Assembly: GCF_041146795.1 (NCBI RefSeq) | Contig: NC_135178.1 | Coordinates: 7,942,844-8,006,843, forward strand | DNA: 64,000 bases | Reading direction: 5' to 3' | Source of the DNA: Maylandia zebra | Lineage: Eukaryota > Chordata > Actinopteri > Cichliformes > Cichlidae | Part shown: piece after piece, positions 32,273 through 44,333 of the stretch | Position numbering within the stretch: position 1 is the first letter of the stretch | Layout of the letters: each line of letters opens with the position of its first letter | Notes under the pieces: model-generated | The model's input: the letters and a program-made list of their open reading frames with translations, nothing else | What the model was told of the DNA's origin: nothing | The model's database searches: none | Made by a program: the position numbers and the translations under genes

Positions 32273-34555
32273 ATGTCAGCTCACCCATCCTTCAGCTCAA
32301 ATGAGCTTGGATTAGTTAAAGGGAGCATTTTGGGAAAGCACTACAAGGTAGAGGCTTTCCTTGGAGAAGGGGGCTTTGGTATTGTAGCCAAATGTCGTGA
32401 TACCATGACTAACCGAGCTGTGGCTATTAAAGTGAACAAGAGCCGCCCTGATATTCTGCAACAGGCGAAATTGGAAATTTTCATCCTGGAGCAGCTGCGA
32501 AGGTTGGATTCAGATGCCGCCAACATTGTTCAATGGAACGGCTTTTTTCACGACGGAGAGCGGGTTTGCCTGAAATTTGAACTCCTTGATCAATGCCTGA
32601 GGGACTACATATGGGACCGGAAAAACCACTGTCTCCCCATAAGCGAAGTCAGGCCAATTTTAGGTCAACTGACAAATGCTCTGTCCCACCTGGGTTCTGT
32701 GGGAATGGTGCACGCTGACCTCAAACCTGGAAACATCATGGTTGTAAACCGCCATGAGTCTCCCATCAAAGTCAAACTTATAGACTTTGGCCTCGCATGT
32801 CCTGCGTCTGCAGTGATGCCTGGTGACCGTGTGGGGACGGTTGGTTATTGTGCACCTGAGGTTATGCTTGGCCTTCCTTACAATGAAGCAATTGACATGT
32901 GGTCTCTGGGGCTGGTAGCTGTGGAGCTTGCTACAGGACTGCCACTCTACCCTGGAAATGAAGACTATGATGTTTTGAAATTCATCATAGAGACTCAGGG
33001 TCAGCCACCAGATCATGTTCTAGACTCTGGCGTCTACACTGAAGACTATTTCATTGAAGACAAAGACAAGCAACAGCGCTGGACATTTAAGACTGACCTA
33101 CAATTTCAGTATGAGACAGGATATGAGTCCCTGGAGACAAGATGCATAAAACTGACGCGTCTGGATGACCTTGAACAAATAATAATGTTTAGACGAGGAC
33201 CAGAAGCTGGCCAACGCTTATTTGTCAGCTTAATTAAACAGATGTTGGCCTTGGATGCACACCAGCGGATAACACCCTCGGAGGTTCTCCGGCATCCCTT
33301 TTTCAGCCCTAAGAGTTCCCTGTGCATTGACATGAGTGCTGAAATATCACAAAACCCTGTGGTCTTTCAGCACCCTTCAAACTTGGAAAGCAAGAGATCA
33401 CAGAAAATCAACTGCAGTTTTCAAAACTCGGTTGAATTTTCTCAGCAAGTATTCGTCCACACATCAGCCAGTCCATCATTCAGCTCAGATGAGCTTGAAT
33501 TAGTTAAAGGGAGCATTTTGGGAAAGCACTACAAGGTAGAGGCTTTCCTCGGAGAAGGGGGCTTTGGTATTGTAGCCAAATGTCGCGACACAACAACCAA
33601 CCAAGCTGTTGCCATTAAAGTCAACAAGAGCGACCCTGATATTCTGCAACAGGCACATGTGGAAATTTTCATCTTGGAGCAGCTGCGAAGGTTGGATCCA
33701 GATGCCGCCAACATTGTTCAATGGAACGGCTTTTTCCACGACGGACAGCGGGTTTGCCTGAAATTTGAACTCCTTGATCAATGCCTGTGGGACTACATAG
33801 GGGACCGGAATAAACAGGGTCTCCCCATAAGCGAAGTCAGGCCAATTTTAGGTCAAATCACAAATGCTCTGTCCCACCTGAGTTCTGTGGGAATAGTGCA
33901 CGCTGACCTCAAACCTGGAAACATCATGGTTGTAAACCGCCATGAGTCTCCTATCAAAGTCAAACTTATAGACTTTGGCCTCGCATGTCCTGCGTCTGCA
34001 GTGATACCTGGTGACTTTGTGGGGACAGTTGGTTACTGTGCACCTGAGGTTATGCTTGGCCTTCCTTACAATGAAGCAAGTGACATGTGGTCTCTGGGGC
34101 TGGTGGCTGTGGAGCTTGCTACAGGGGTGCCACTCTACCCTTCGGAGAATGACTATGATTATCTGAAATTCATCATAGAGACTCAGGGTCAGCCACCAGA
34201 TCATGTGCTAGACTCTGGCGTGTACACTGAAAACTATTTCATTGGAGACAAATACAAGCAACAGCGCTGGACATTTAAGACGGAAGAACAATATAAAGAC
34301 TCTGTTCCAGGGACAGGACATGAATCCCTGGAAACAAGATACATAATACTTACACGTCTGGATGACCTTGAACAGCTAATGATGTTTAGACGAGGACCAG
34401 AAGCTGGCCAACGCTTATTTGTCAGCCTAATTAAACAGATGTTGGCCTTGGATGCACACCAGCGGATAACACCCTCTCAGGTTCTCCGGCATCCCTTTTT
34501 CAGCCCTGGCCTCTCTAAAAGGTTCCCATGTATCAACATTGAAAGACCATACTGA
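32273..34555 (+). CDS. K3: tandem HIPK-like dual protein kinase, 760 aa
   Basis: Third kinase copy, with the same domain layout and catalytic residues as K2 and start ATG at 32273. Differences from K2 are confined to domain 1: WNGFF for WDGFF, GQLTNALSHLGSVG for GQITNALSHLSSVG, TDLQFQY for TDQQFQY and VSLIKQ for VGLIKQ. None touches a catalytic motif. Domain 2 is identical to that of K2 in the reading made here. The 3' flank keeps the palindrome-ended module, with AATAAA at 34988 and 35010. It is the first kinase after the C block. Confidence 0.93.
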   Translation: MSAHPSFSSNELGLVKGSILGKHYKVEAFLGEGGFGIVAKCRDTMTNRAVAIKVNKSRPDILQQAKLEIFILEQLRRLDSDAANIVQWNGFFHDGERVCLKFELLDQCLRDYIWDRKNHCLPISEVRPILGQLTNALSHLGSVGMVHADLKPGNIMVVNRHESPIKVKLIDFGLACPASAVMPGDRVGTVGYCAPEVMLGLPYNEAIDMWSLGLVAVELATGLPLYPGNEDYDVLKFIIETQGQPPDHVLDSGVYTEDYFIEDKDKQQRWTFKTDLQFQYETGYESLETRCIKLTRLDDLEQIIMFRRGPEAGQRLFVSLIKQMLALDAHQRITPSEVLRHPFFSPKSSLCIDMSAEISQNPVVFQHPSNLESKRSQKINCSFQNSVEFSQQVFVHTSASPSFSSDELELVKGSILGKHYKVEAFLGEGGFGIVAKCRDTTTNQAVAIKVNKSDPDILQQAHVEIFILEQLRRLDPDAANIVQWNGFFHDGQRVCLKFELLDQCLWDYIGDRNKQGLPISEVRPILGQITNALSHLSSVGIVHADLKPGNIMVVNRHESPIKVKLIDFGLACPASAVIPGDFVGTVGYCAPEVMLGLPYNEASDMWSLGLVAVELATGVPLYPSENDYDYLKFIIETQGQPPDHVLDSGVYTENYFIGDKYKQQRWTFKTEEQYKDSVPGTGHESLETRYIILTRLDDLEQLMMFRRGPEAGQRLFVSLIKQMLALDAHQRITPSQVLRHPFFSPGLSKRFPCINIERPY

Positions 34556-34684
34556 ATCAGTCTCCAGCATGGCATCTTCCACCCTGGACAAAAGTGATAA
34601 AAATACAAACTGGGGTTGGAAAATGACATTAACAGCAAATTACAATGCAAAAATTAATTAAGCTGCTCCAAAAATGATCACTTT

Positions 34685-34906
34685 GGCTTCTTTTTTTTAA
34701 ATTTTCACTCCCCCCACCCCAACCAGTCGTGGCAGAGGGCTGTCCCTTCCTGAGCCTGGCTCTGTTGAAGGTTTCTTCCTTTTTAAAGGGAGTTTTTCCT
34801 TCCCACTGTCGCTAAATGCTTGCTCATAGGGAAATCTTCTGATTGTTGGAGTGGCCAAAACTCTAGGGGAAGTAGCAATTCTTGTGAAAATTTTAAAAAA
34901 AAAGCC
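34685..34906 (+). repeat. Palindrome-ended 3' module (after K3)
   Basis: Same 222-bp module as 10491-10712, with both complementary ends intact. Confidence 0.6.
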
Positions 34907-35128
34907 TACCAATCTTCAAAGCGCAGCAGTGGACACCTTACCATCACATCAGTCCTTCAATCAGACCTAAAACACCACCTTTACAGAAATAAATTCCATA
35001 CAAATTGGAAATAAATTGCGTAATAATTGTTGTTTTTGATTGTTTATAAATATATAGAGCTACCCTTCAGCCTCCTAGTAGACATACCTGTGTTATGAAT
35101 GTGAAACTCCTCTGATTTTCAGAAAAGT

Positions 35129-35155
35129 TGACCTCTGACCTTGAAGTCAAGGTCA
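35129..35155. promoter_or_regulatory. AGGTCA half-site cluster, K3 copy
   Basis: Unchanged copy of the DR1 plus palindrome seen at 1148-1174. Confidence 0.4.
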
Positions 35156-36327
35156 TTGAGATTTAAGCTTCACAGAGATTTTCAGTAGATGCAACCATGG
35201 TATTGACTTGAAAATTCTACACTATCAAAGACTTAGGTGCCCACAGCACCGCGCCATATACAAAAGATTTTTCTATTCATTTATGTATTATTAGTTTATT
35301 TATTTCTTCATCCCGCTCTCTCTCTTTTTTTAAATTCACCTTTCTGTTGCGATGCTCTGGACATTTCTAAACCCCACAAGTTCAGCCTCAATTTTCAACC
35401 CAATTTTCCTATACTTTCACTTGAACACGTCCAGCCTTCACCTCTCACCGGTCCTCGTCCCCTCTTCTCACAGCTTCCTGTGTGGCCTCCCAAATCAAAC
35501 ACAGGCCCAAATCAGCCGTTTCTTCTTCTCTGTTCATTCTCTCTTCATCTTTTCAGTCTTTTCTTGGCGGTTAACTCCCAGCATGGCAAATATGAACTCA
35601 GACAGTCCAATGCAGTGCTTTCACACAGTCATGTCACTGGTACTCTTTCCAGCTTGTAATTCAGAGCACATGTTCCATTAACATACATGCTGCTGGACCC
35701 TTCAGTGTTTTAGGTCAGTTGTACTGTCTTCTGCCTGCTGTTAATTCTTCAAATCTACGGTGTTGTTCTGTCTGTTTTCTGTCTTCATCAGGAGATTGAC
35801 TGTCCTTTAAGCTTCTTCTCAGGATAAGGGCAGGATGAGAGGTGAAGCTGTAAAATTTCAGCCAAAGCCTGGCCTGTTTGTCGTTCCAATTATGTTAATC
35901 TATCATTTTGCCGCTGTACTCATCTGAGGTTGAGCCAAGTCCATGGGCACCTGTATTAACACACTAAGACATTTATTTAATATCATTTTCATTACTATTT
36001 CTTAGCACTTTCACTCTCTAATTCCTCTGTTTTCCTTTTGAAACGTCTCTCACAAGCTCACAAGCTATATTCAGACTTCCTGCTTCACTTCCTGCCAGAC
36101 ACACACACACACACACACACTCTTCACTTTACTGGATTTTCATCCGTTTCTACAGCCTAATCAAGCTCTTATTTTATGTTCACACTCTATATACCCTCTG
36201 TAACTCTACTAATTCTAATATAAAAAGAATGCACCCTCAGCACAGAAAAACAGAAAAGTCAGTGATGTACTAATGTAGCAAAAATAGGAAACATTAGAAC
36301 TGTAAATGTTTTCTTCCTTGTCTGCAG
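35156..36327. other. K3 3' spacer
   Basis: AT-rich, collinear with 1175-2350; the shortest (CA)n tract of the K copies, at about 36098-36119. No gene. Confidence 0.5.
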
Positions 36328-36553
36328 ATTAACAGTCCACAGGTTGGGTGCTTGCACTCTGATTCGTTCCCTGGAGATGAAGGAGAGAGAGCTCAGAGGA
36401 CAGCAAGATGGAGGAGTGAAGGAGAAGGTGGTGCAGCTCAGTGTCCAATCAGGAGTGAGCAGTTCTTTCACCACCTTCATTGCTGTCAACAAAGACAACA
36501 GAGAGGCGATCCAAGGACCTCTGCACCGCAGACATATTCTACCACCCTGTGAG
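36328..36553 (+). pseudogene. Orphan vwa5a-like exon, K3 copy
   Basis: Frame intact, LIRSLE variant as in K2 and K5. Confidence 0.65.
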
Positions 36554-38735
36554 GTTTGTTTAAAGCAAACAAAGCAATACCATGAAACTGTTAACAGCAG
36601 GATGTCAGAGTCAATAGAGAGGACTCAAAAGAGCAACTTCAAATCAAACTATTTATGTAGTAGGTGTTTCTTTGCCAATGTCTTTCCCCTGCATTAGAAA
36701 GTAATAAGCCAGATGGAAGTACAACACACATCTATGCATTTCTATAAAAACTGACCTGCCCTGAACTTATAATCTCTCTCTCTCTCTCTTTGTTTTTCCT
36801 TAAAGTGATGGCTGTCCATTCGTCCTGTAAAAGTTGTAAATATAAACCTGAATGAATGGGAGTAGAAACTGTGTGTGCGCATGAAGACATGCTTGTGTCG
36901 CTGAGATTGAACAGATTTATGTATGTTCACGTAGCCAAGTGATAATCATATATAATAATCACTGAATAGTAATAATGTTATTGAACAGGTTAAACATTTA
37001 GATATCACAAAAAGTTGCAAAAAAGCAAAAAAAAAACCCACACACAGCTGTGAAGTCAGCTGCACATGAATAACATTAGTACAATGACAACTTTAATCAG
37101 AGTGAGTTCAGAAGATCCAAAAGTGGGACACTAAAAACAAGCTAGTGAAAGCAAAAAGTGACTTTGAAAAATTTATTTCATAGAATTAAAGCACTGATAG
37201 GAAAAAAAACTAAACATGAGAAGAATGGCAATCCTGCAGCGACCAATCAAAGAAGACTGTAATGGCTGCATTGTAAAGAAGTGAGTGAAGAAAGCTGATT
37301 TTTTTTTAGTTTTTCTGAGATATGCAGAGTTTTAACGAACAATTTGAACACTATTATTCATTTACATTATTTGTTCTCAACAGAGATGGGCAGTAATGCG
37401 TTACAAGTAACGAGTTACTGTAATCCGATTACAGGCACTTGCCCTGGTGGCCATTCTTTCAGTGGGCATTTCTCAACAACAACTACAAACACTAGTGAAG
37501 TGAATGGGCATTTAATTAAATAATGAAACATTTAATTCAATAATTAATGGCATATTTAATTCATTCATTTTGTCACTCCTGGCCCTCCACACCTCACTGC
37601 CATGATTGTTTGTGTAGTTATTGGATTCTAAAACTACTAGAATAGAATAGAAAACACATAAGATGCAGTCTCTGTTTTTTCTTCACCTTATTAATTTGAA
37701 CTGAACTGAAATAAATCCGTTCTTTTCTGTATGGTAATGACTAGGACCTGTCCCAGCTGTCTCTGGTGGATTCAGTATTGTCTCCAATGTTTCTGATAAC
37801 TTCCAGTTTGGGAAGTTTCCCATGCAGGTGAGGAATGCAGTGACTGACAGACTACCCCTCCTTCATTTAGGACCCATGCCAAACACTGAGTAAAGACTTC
37901 CTTGCATTAAACCTGCATAGCTGTTTTCACATTTATAACAAATCACCTAAGTGACCGGCAGTGATCGTATAGTGCTCTGAGTTGTTGCCTAAACAAGCCC
38001 TCTTCAAATCGGAGTTACAGCAGAGAGAATATGGCACTGAAGCAATGATGACAGCTTTAATAACCTATTTTATCTTCAATTATTCTTGTATGAAATTCTC
38101 TTAAAGTAGCAACTGAATTTCAACCAACTCAGCTAGCTCTGCATATTTTATTTCCTCTGTTAAAATAAAATGTGGCGGAGCCCAGCTGTAATTGTACCTT
38201 GCATTAATATGGTGTATTATTGATGGTGACACAGCACTGCTTAGCATGTCGTCCTGAATCTCAGGTGTGCCAATGACCTGTGCAGTATATGAGGCACTAA
38301 AATCCTGGTGGATTTCTGGGATACGAACAGGACGGAGTCATGTGAGCTCTATCAATATTGCACCACTTATGTCTCAGACCTGTATTTATGTATTTATGCA
38401 CTGAAATCGCGCTGTAATATCCAGTTAACTGTCCACATTTGTACTCTGTTTTTCCATTTATTATATTTTTTTCATTAATTTGTCTGAAAAAAGATCCACG
38501 TAGTAACCAAAGAGAGACTAAATCAATGGTCTCTAATAGCAGCCAAATTATAAGAGCTTTCATTAGTGATGGTGAGATGAAGCCTTGTGATGAACTGAAG
38601 CTTTCCATCCAACTGGTCGACTCATGGTTCGAAGCATTGTGACGATTCATTGGCTCTACTGCGCCATCAAGTGGACGATTAAAGTCAGACAGGCTCAATG
38701 ATTATAATGATGTGATGTGTAAACCTCTAAACTTA
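36554..38735. other. K3 spacer
   Basis: Collinear with 2577-4761; transposon terminus begins at 37381. A shorter T-run near 38463 than in the other copies lets two minus-strand frames merge. No gene called. Confidence 0.45.
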
Positions 38736-40016
38736 CAGTTTTTTCTGAATGCTTAAACCCTAACTGTGATTCCTGTAGCACAATCTCTAAAACTATTCAG
38801 ACTTATAGCAAAACCACTCACTGAGTTTGCAAAACTAAAAGCACATAAACTGCTTTGCACTCAGTTTGCAATTTTGTAACACACACTTTGCAAAACGGTA
38901 GGCACAATTCACTGCACAACACTCAATTACCAAATTTCCAACACACTCCTAGCAAAAGTATACACATGTATGGCTATCATTAACACTAATTTGCCAACTG
39001 TCTGGCACACTTTCACATGTGAAAACTTTTTTAGATAATTAGTTCACTTTGCAATCAGCCTAAGCACTATAATACAGGTAAGCTGTGTGTGGGGAGTACA
39101 ATGGAGGGAGCAGAAAGAGTGAGAAGTAGAGGAGGCCGAGGAAGAGGACGTGGAGGTGAAGAAGTAGGATGAAGAGGACGACAAGGACAAGGAGGAGCAA
39201 GAGGAAGACGAGGAGGGGGGAGAGGAAGATGAGGAGGGGGTAGAGGAAGGGTAGGAAGAGTAAGAAATAGAATTGCTGATGACAATAGTGGACCATGTAA
39301 TCAACCATGTAATCAACCGTGGAATGACCCTGAGGGTAGCTGGCCAACGGGTCCAGCCTAACTCGAGCCGCTACACTGTAGCAAGTACCATAAGGACATC
39401 TTGAAATGAGAATCGGTTAGTACAGTCACTTCGCACAAAGATTTGTAGCACTGCCATATGCCAATGAGAAACACACCAATACCATTGATGTAAAAATACT
39501 GAAATTGTTACTTTACAGAATTGCTAGATGACCAGATGCTGGGGGCAGAGGAAGCATGTTCACTGCAGACCAAGTAACCCATATAGTCATTATGGCGATT
39601 GCAAATAATCCTATACTTGGAAATGAACACTTGTGTTTGTTTTGATGTGTTTCAAGTACACCAGTACTTGAAGTTTGGATCCCTCTATGCTTATGGATCT
39701 ATGACAGAAGTATGAGCTCAAACTGACATAGCCTACCTTGTGCACAGAGAAAGCAAAAGCCAGATGTGTTTTGTATTCATACCATCAGTGTGCAGTTGGC
39801 GCATTGTGTGCTTAGTAGATGATGGCTTGTGTGTACTGTTTGATACGGAAACACCATTTTTACGAAGGTGTGAAGAGTTAATCTAGCTGTGTTTGCTTTT
39901 GCAAGAGAACTACAATGTTTTGATTATTGGGTGACAGGTTTTCTTATTTGTGTGAAGAGTTTTGCAAAATTAGCCAATAGTTACAAAAAATGTGCTTAGG
40001 CATTCAGAAAAAACTG
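38736..40016 (+). mobile_element. Tc1/mariner-like element, inactive (copy 4)
   Basis: Full-length 1281-bp copy with terminal repeats and flanking TA, followed by the normal K spacer (AACTAAAAGACAG). Confidence 0.8.
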
Positions 40017-41841
40017 TAATAAACTAAAAGACAGAAATCAGATTATAAGATCTGTGGTGTTGTTGATTTATATTATGGTACTTATCATTTGTGATATTTA
40101 TTACTGTGTGCATACTTTATTAGGAGAGATGAGATTAAATGTTGTCAGACAAATATTCTCTTCCTTGCTGGTTCCATCGAAGGAGAAATGTTCAAGTAAG
40201 TATGTAACTGGGACGTAATCCAATTCCACAACACAATGTGACGGGGAATCAGCTGTGTTTTGCTGCCCAATTTATTTAGAATCTGGTGCAAACCGGCGAG
40301 CCAGTTCCTGAATCAGTCACGTGGTACGGACTGCCCGCGAGGCCTCGAACATCACTGCATACGTAATCAAAGCAAGCCTCGATACGCGCTTTACAAAACT
40401 ACCACGAGATTACCCGACACACGCTTCAAAGCTTCGACACACAGGAGACATCACTACTGCACACAGCCTTCACACGACAACAGGTGCACCACACTGCTAA
40501 GTGTGTTTTGTGTTTAGAGTTTTGCTAAATGGGAGACTGAGCTTTGAATAGTGTTTAAGATTTTGGCAACAGTGGGACTGATTTGATGAAAGAGTTTTCA
40601 TAGTTGACAGTTTAGTTTTTACAATGGGGTTTAGTGTTTTAGCAATTCAGAAAAACTCTAATACACCTGTGCTTTTCCCAGCAACTGAGGCTTTTACCCT
40701 GCACAGTTTAAGGTATGATAAAGCACTGACCTTATAAATGGCACAAAATACACATTTTAGCTGGGAGCTGGTCATTCACAGGGGAAAGGCTCCATTGTAC
40801 AACAACAACAACAGTAGTAATAGTAATAATAAATTATTATTAGTCAGGCAAGTATATCATATACCAAACATGCTTCCAAACTAATGACATTTTTTGCATT
40901 CTTCACATCAGGTCAAAATGTACTTTTTTAAAAAAGTGACTGGCACTGCGGAAATGGATCTACAGCACCACTTAAGAAATTTTAAAGAACTTCTAACAAC
41001 TTATTTACAGCTTGAAATACGTGTATGACATTTATTACACACAGATTCAGTGAACCCAATCCAAAGAGGAAGTCTGGAAGTCCGCCATTTTGAATGTAAA
41101 ATGACATTTTGGCACAGTTTTAGTGTTTTCCAGGCATCGCTGGTTTACACATTCGCCTGCAAAGTGAGAGGTCACTGGTTAAATTCCATTTGGTTACTTC
41201 AGGAACTTTTTGGGGTTACTTCAGAAAGGGACATCTTCGTCAAAGCCATGTTTGTGGTGGAATTTTGATCATTTATCACTGGACATAAGATTTTCATCTC
41301 TAAAAATGTATTTTGTCCAGTCTGTCCCAAACTTCACACTTTTGATGACAGTCTGGCGACGACTACATGCCAATATCTGGTCACACATGGTGCCACAGTT
41401 CTCATATAACATTTTAATCAAGACTACCCCACTGTGATTGAAGCATTTCTTGCAAAACAATCATAACCAAACAAAACCTTTCCTGTTCTGTAAATGAACA
41501 GTAGGACAAAATGATTACTAGTCATTGCGGAAAGCACAATTAATGTTTTTGTTTACATCGTTGGAACGAGGAAAAATTCCCCCACCACAAAAACAGAAAT
41601 ACTCATGAAAGCAACCTGTAGTGCAAACACGAGGGCTGAATTTATTACTTCCTGCACTAGAAACCTGCCGATGTTGCTGATATGGATAGATCACCAGTCT
41701 TCCTTGTCTTTATCTTATTATCTCCTGTTGAGATGTCGCAGCAGAAAATGCAGCCTGGCCTGTTGAAACATTGTTTTTTTTTAGTGTTTCAACTGAAAAA
41801 ATAGAATGCCTTTGATCCAAATGGAATGCATCTTGTGAAAA
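40017..41841. other. Spacer upstream of K4
   Basis: Collinear with 6043-7869 and close to the K3 version. No gene called. Confidence 0.4.
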
Positions 41842-42050
41842 AAGGTGACATCTTGTGACATCACAAGATGATGACATAGATCCTTTGTTATGTCATCATC
41901 TTGCTGAGAGAAAAAACCCTTAAGTAGGAGCTTTGCTCTGTTAAACTTTAATGCTCAACGGACCTTGACCTGACAGCAAGCAAACCCTTTTTGGAGAGTT
42001 TTGAGAGAATTTTACTTAGCAATTCACCGACCAAGCCGACACATTTCACC
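41842..42050 (+). promoter_or_regulatory. K4 promoter region
   Basis: Same palindromes and motif series as the K2 promoter. Confidence 0.5.
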
Positions 42051-44333
42051 ATGTCAGCTCACCCATCCTTCAGCTCAAATGAGCTTGGATTAGTTAAAGG
42101 GAGCATTTTGGGAAAGCACTACAAGGTAGAGGCTTTCCTTGGAGAAGGGGGCTTTGGTATTGTAGCCAAATGTCGTGATACCATGACTAACCGAGCTGTG
42201 GCTATTAAAGTGAACAAGAGCCGCCCTGATATTCTGCAACAGGCGAAATTGGAAATTTTCATCCTGGAGCAGCTGCGAAGGTTGGATTCAGATGCCGCCA
42301 ACATTGTTCAATGGGACGGCTTTTTTCACGACGGAGAGCGGGTTTGCCTGAAATTTGAACTCCTTGATCAATGCCTGAGGGACTACATATGGGACCGGAA
42401 AAACCACTGTCTCCCCATAAGCGAAGTCAGGCCAATTTTAGGTCAACTGACAAATGCTCTGTCCCACCTGGGTTCTGTGGGAATGGTGCACGCTGACCTC
42501 AAACCTGGAAACATCATGGTTGTAAACCGCCATGAGTCTCCCATCAAAGTCAAACTTATAGACTTTGGCCTCGCATGTCCTGCGTCTGCAGTGATGCCTG
42601 GTGACCGTGTGGGGACGGTTGGTTATTGTGCACCTGAGGTTATGCTTGGCCTTCCTTACAATGAAGCAATTGACATGTGGTCTCTGGGGCTGGTAGCTGT
42701 GGAGCTTGCTACAGGGCTGCCACTCTACCCTGGAAATGAAGACTATGATGTTTTGAAATTCATCATAGAGACTCAGGGTCAGCCACCAGATCATGTTCTA
42801 GACTCTGGCGTCTACACTGAAGACTATTTCATTGAAGACAAAGACAAGCAACAGCGCTGGACATTTAAGACTGACCAACAATTTCAGTATGAGACAGGAT
42901 ATGAGTCCCTGGAGACAAGATGCATAAAACTGACGCGTCTGGATGACCTTGAACAAATAATAATGTTTAGACGAGGACCAGAAGCTGGCCAACGCTTATT
43001 TGTCAGCTTAATTAAACAGATGTTGGCCTTGGATGCACACCAGCGGATAACACCCTCTCAGGTTCTCCGGCATCCCTTTTTCAGCCCTAAGAGTTCCCTG
43101 TGCATTGACATGAGTGCTGAAATATCACAAAACCCTGTGGTCTTTCAGCACCCTTCAAACTTGGAAAGCAAGAGATCACAGAAAATCAACTGCAGTTTTC
43201 AAAACTCGGTTGAATTTTCTCAGCAAGTATTCGTCCACACATCAGCCAGTCCATCATTCAGCTCAGATGAGCTTGAATTAGTTAAAGGGAGCATTTTGGG
43301 AAAGCACTACAAGGTAGAGGCTTTCCTCGGAGAAGGGGGCTTTGGTATTGTAGCCAAATGTCGCGACACAACAACCAACCAAGCTGTTGCCATTAAAGTC
43401 AACAAGAGCGACCCTGATATTCTGCAACAGGCACATGTGGAAATTTTCATCTTGGAGCAGCTGCGAAGGTTGGATCCAGATGCCGCCAACATTGTTCAAT
43501 GGAACGGCTTTTTCCACGACGGACAGCGGGTTTGCCTGAAATTTGAACTCCTTGATCAATGCCTGTGGGACTACATAGGGGACCGGAATAAACAGGGTCT
43601 CCCCATAAGCGAAGTCAGGCCAATTTTAGGTCAAATCACAAATGCTCTGTCCCACCTGAGTTCTGTGGGAATAGTGCACGCTGACCTCAAACCTGGAAAC
43701 ATCATGGTTGTAAACCGCCATGAGTCTCCCATCAAAGTCAAACTTATAGACTTTGGCCTCGCATGTCCTGCGTCTGCAGTGATACCTGGTGACTTTGTGG
43801 GGACGGTTGGTTACTGTGCACCTGAGGTTATGCTTGGCCTTCCTTACAATGAAGCAAGTGACATGTGGTCTCTGGGGCTGGTGGCTGTGGAGCTTGCTAC
43901 AGGGCTGCCACTCTACCCTTCGGAGAATGACTATGATTATCTGAAATTCATCATAGAGACTCAGGGTCAGCCACCAGATCATGTGCTAGACTCTGGCGTG
44001 TACACTGAAAACTATTTCATTGGAGACAAATACAAGCAACAGCGCTGGACATTTAAGACGGAAGAACAATATAAAGGCTCTGTTCCAGGGACAGGACATG
44101 AATCCCTGGAGACAAGATACATAATACTTACACGTCTGGATGACCTTGAACAGCTAATGATGTTTAGACGAGGACCAGAAGCGGGCCAACGCTTATTTGT
44201 CAGCCTAATTAAACAGATGTTGGCCTTGGATGCACACCAGCGGATAACACCCTCTCAGGTTCTCCGGCATCCCTTTTTCAGCCCTGGCCTCTCTAAAAGG
44301 TTCCCATGTATCAACATTGAAAGACCATACTGA
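42051..44333 (+). CDS. K4: tandem HIPK-like dual protein kinase, 760 aa (mosaic copy)
   Basis: Fourth kinase copy, all catalytic motifs present. It is a mosaic. Domain 1 has the K3-type GQLTNALSHLGSVG and VSLIKQ but the K2-type WDGFF. Near its end it reads ITPSQVLRH (codons CCCTCTCAG), the domain-2 form, where K2, K3 and K5 have ITPSEVLRH. Domain 2 reads GLPLYPSEN, a domain-1-like Leu where K2, K3 and K5 have Val, and QYKGSVPG. This pattern fits conversion between the two halves of the gene. It is the counterpart of K1. The 3' flank lacks the 222-bp module; AATAAA lies at 44542 and 44564. Confidence 0.93.
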   Translation: MSAHPSFSSNELGLVKGSILGKHYKVEAFLGEGGFGIVAKCRDTMTNRAVAIKVNKSRPDILQQAKLEIFILEQLRRLDSDAANIVQWDGFFHDGERVCLKFELLDQCLRDYIWDRKNHCLPISEVRPILGQLTNALSHLGSVGMVHADLKPGNIMVVNRHESPIKVKLIDFGLACPASAVMPGDRVGTVGYCAPEVMLGLPYNEAIDMWSLGLVAVELATGLPLYPGNEDYDVLKFIIETQGQPPDHVLDSGVYTEDYFIEDKDKQQRWTFKTDQQFQYETGYESLETRCIKLTRLDDLEQIIMFRRGPEAGQRLFVSLIKQMLALDAHQRITPSQVLRHPFFSPKSSLCIDMSAEISQNPVVFQHPSNLESKRSQKINCSFQNSVEFSQQVFVHTSASPSFSSDELELVKGSILGKHYKVEAFLGEGGFGIVAKCRDTTTNQAVAIKVNKSDPDILQQAHVEIFILEQLRRLDPDAANIVQWNGFFHDGQRVCLKFELLDQCLWDYIGDRNKQGLPISEVRPILGQITNALSHLSSVGIVHADLKPGNIMVVNRHESPIKVKLIDFGLACPASAVIPGDFVGTVGYCAPEVMLGLPYNEASDMWSLGLVAVELATGLPLYPSENDYDYLKFIIETQGQPPDHVLDSGVYTENYFIGDKYKQQRWTFKTEEQYKGSVPGTGHESLETRYIILTRLDDLEQLMMFRRGPEAGQRLFVSLIKQMLALDAHQRITPSQVLRHPFFSPGLSKRFPCINIERPY

